Part shown: positions 32,667 through 32,667 of the stretch, piece by piece
Layout: each line of letters opens with the position of its first letter
Numbering within the stretch: position 1 is the first letter of the stretch
Assembly (NCBI GenBank): GCA_041859375.1
Contig: JBHEKP010000002.1
Coordinates: forward strand, 1-32,667
Direction: 5' to 3'
Origin: JBHEKP01 sp041859375
GTDB taxonomy: Bacteria; Hydrogenedentota; Hydrogenedentia; Hydrogenedentales; CAITNO01
Length of the DNA stretch: 32,667 nt
Notes under the pieces: generated by a model
What the model was told of the DNA's origin: nothing
The model's database searches: none
Seen by the model: the letters and a program-made list of their open reading frames with translations, nothing else
Translations under genes and position numbers: made by a program

Positions 32667-32667
32667 G

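Overview
The window is GC-rich, densely coded DNA from a Gram-negative-type bacterium. It has a FadL-type outer membrane channel, periplasmic and exported proteins, a ClpS/ClpA pair, and type IV pilus motor and regulator genes. Several features resemble the Planctomycetes / Lentisphaerae / Candidatus Hydrogenedentes part of the bacterial tree: an FGE-sulfatase domain fused to a Ser/Thr kinase, a PQQ-type beta-propeller with an inserted methyltransferase, and exported proteins with a glycine-rich C-terminal helix and an Arg tail. That placement is inference from gene content only. I saw no tRNA, rRNA, CRISPR array, insertion sequence or phage gene. Composition looks uniform, so this reads as chromosomal backbone rather than an island.

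Layout. 1-1133 (minus): FadL/OmpP1 channel, cut by the window edge. 1338-2072 (plus): unrecognised membrane protein with a helical-repeat tail. 2376-5069 (plus): membrane Ser/Thr kinase with an extracytoplasmic FGE-sulfatase-type domain, behind a promoter region with repeated TGTGACA boxes. 5083-8364 (minus): secreted beta-propeller protein with a methyltransferase-like insert. 8478-16118 (plus): tightly coupled operon of an anchored periplasmic protein, FtsX/MacB-type permease, LolD-type ATPase, a flippase-like plus sulfatase-like fusion, and a CPA2 antiporter with a PTS EIIA tail. 19261-16125 (minus): clpS-clpA-nudix. 21783-19387 (minus): secreted SGNH hydrolase with an intrinsic terminator. 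31052-21928 (minus): pilus operon, in order a MshEN/coiled-coil/DnaA-AAA+ fusion, pilB, pilT, pilS-like kinase, pilR-like regulator. 31461-32666 (plus): exported LolA-like/DUF2092-like domain fused to a TlpA thioredoxin.

How the genes fit together. The most unusual locus is the pilus operon. Its first gene encodes a protein of about 1049 residues that joins three parts: an N-terminal domain with two near-perfect MshEN (c-di-GMP-binding) motifs, about 600 residues of alanine/glutamine-rich coiled coil with 41- and 43-residue internal repeats, and a complete DnaA-type AAA+ ATPase without the DnaA DNA-binding domain. It precedes pilB, whose own MshEN motifs are degraded. This suggests, as inference, that nucleotide second-messenger sensing for the pilus moved to this separate protein. 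The second notable locus is the ABC / flippase-sulfatase operon, which probably handles or modifies an envelope lipid or polymer.
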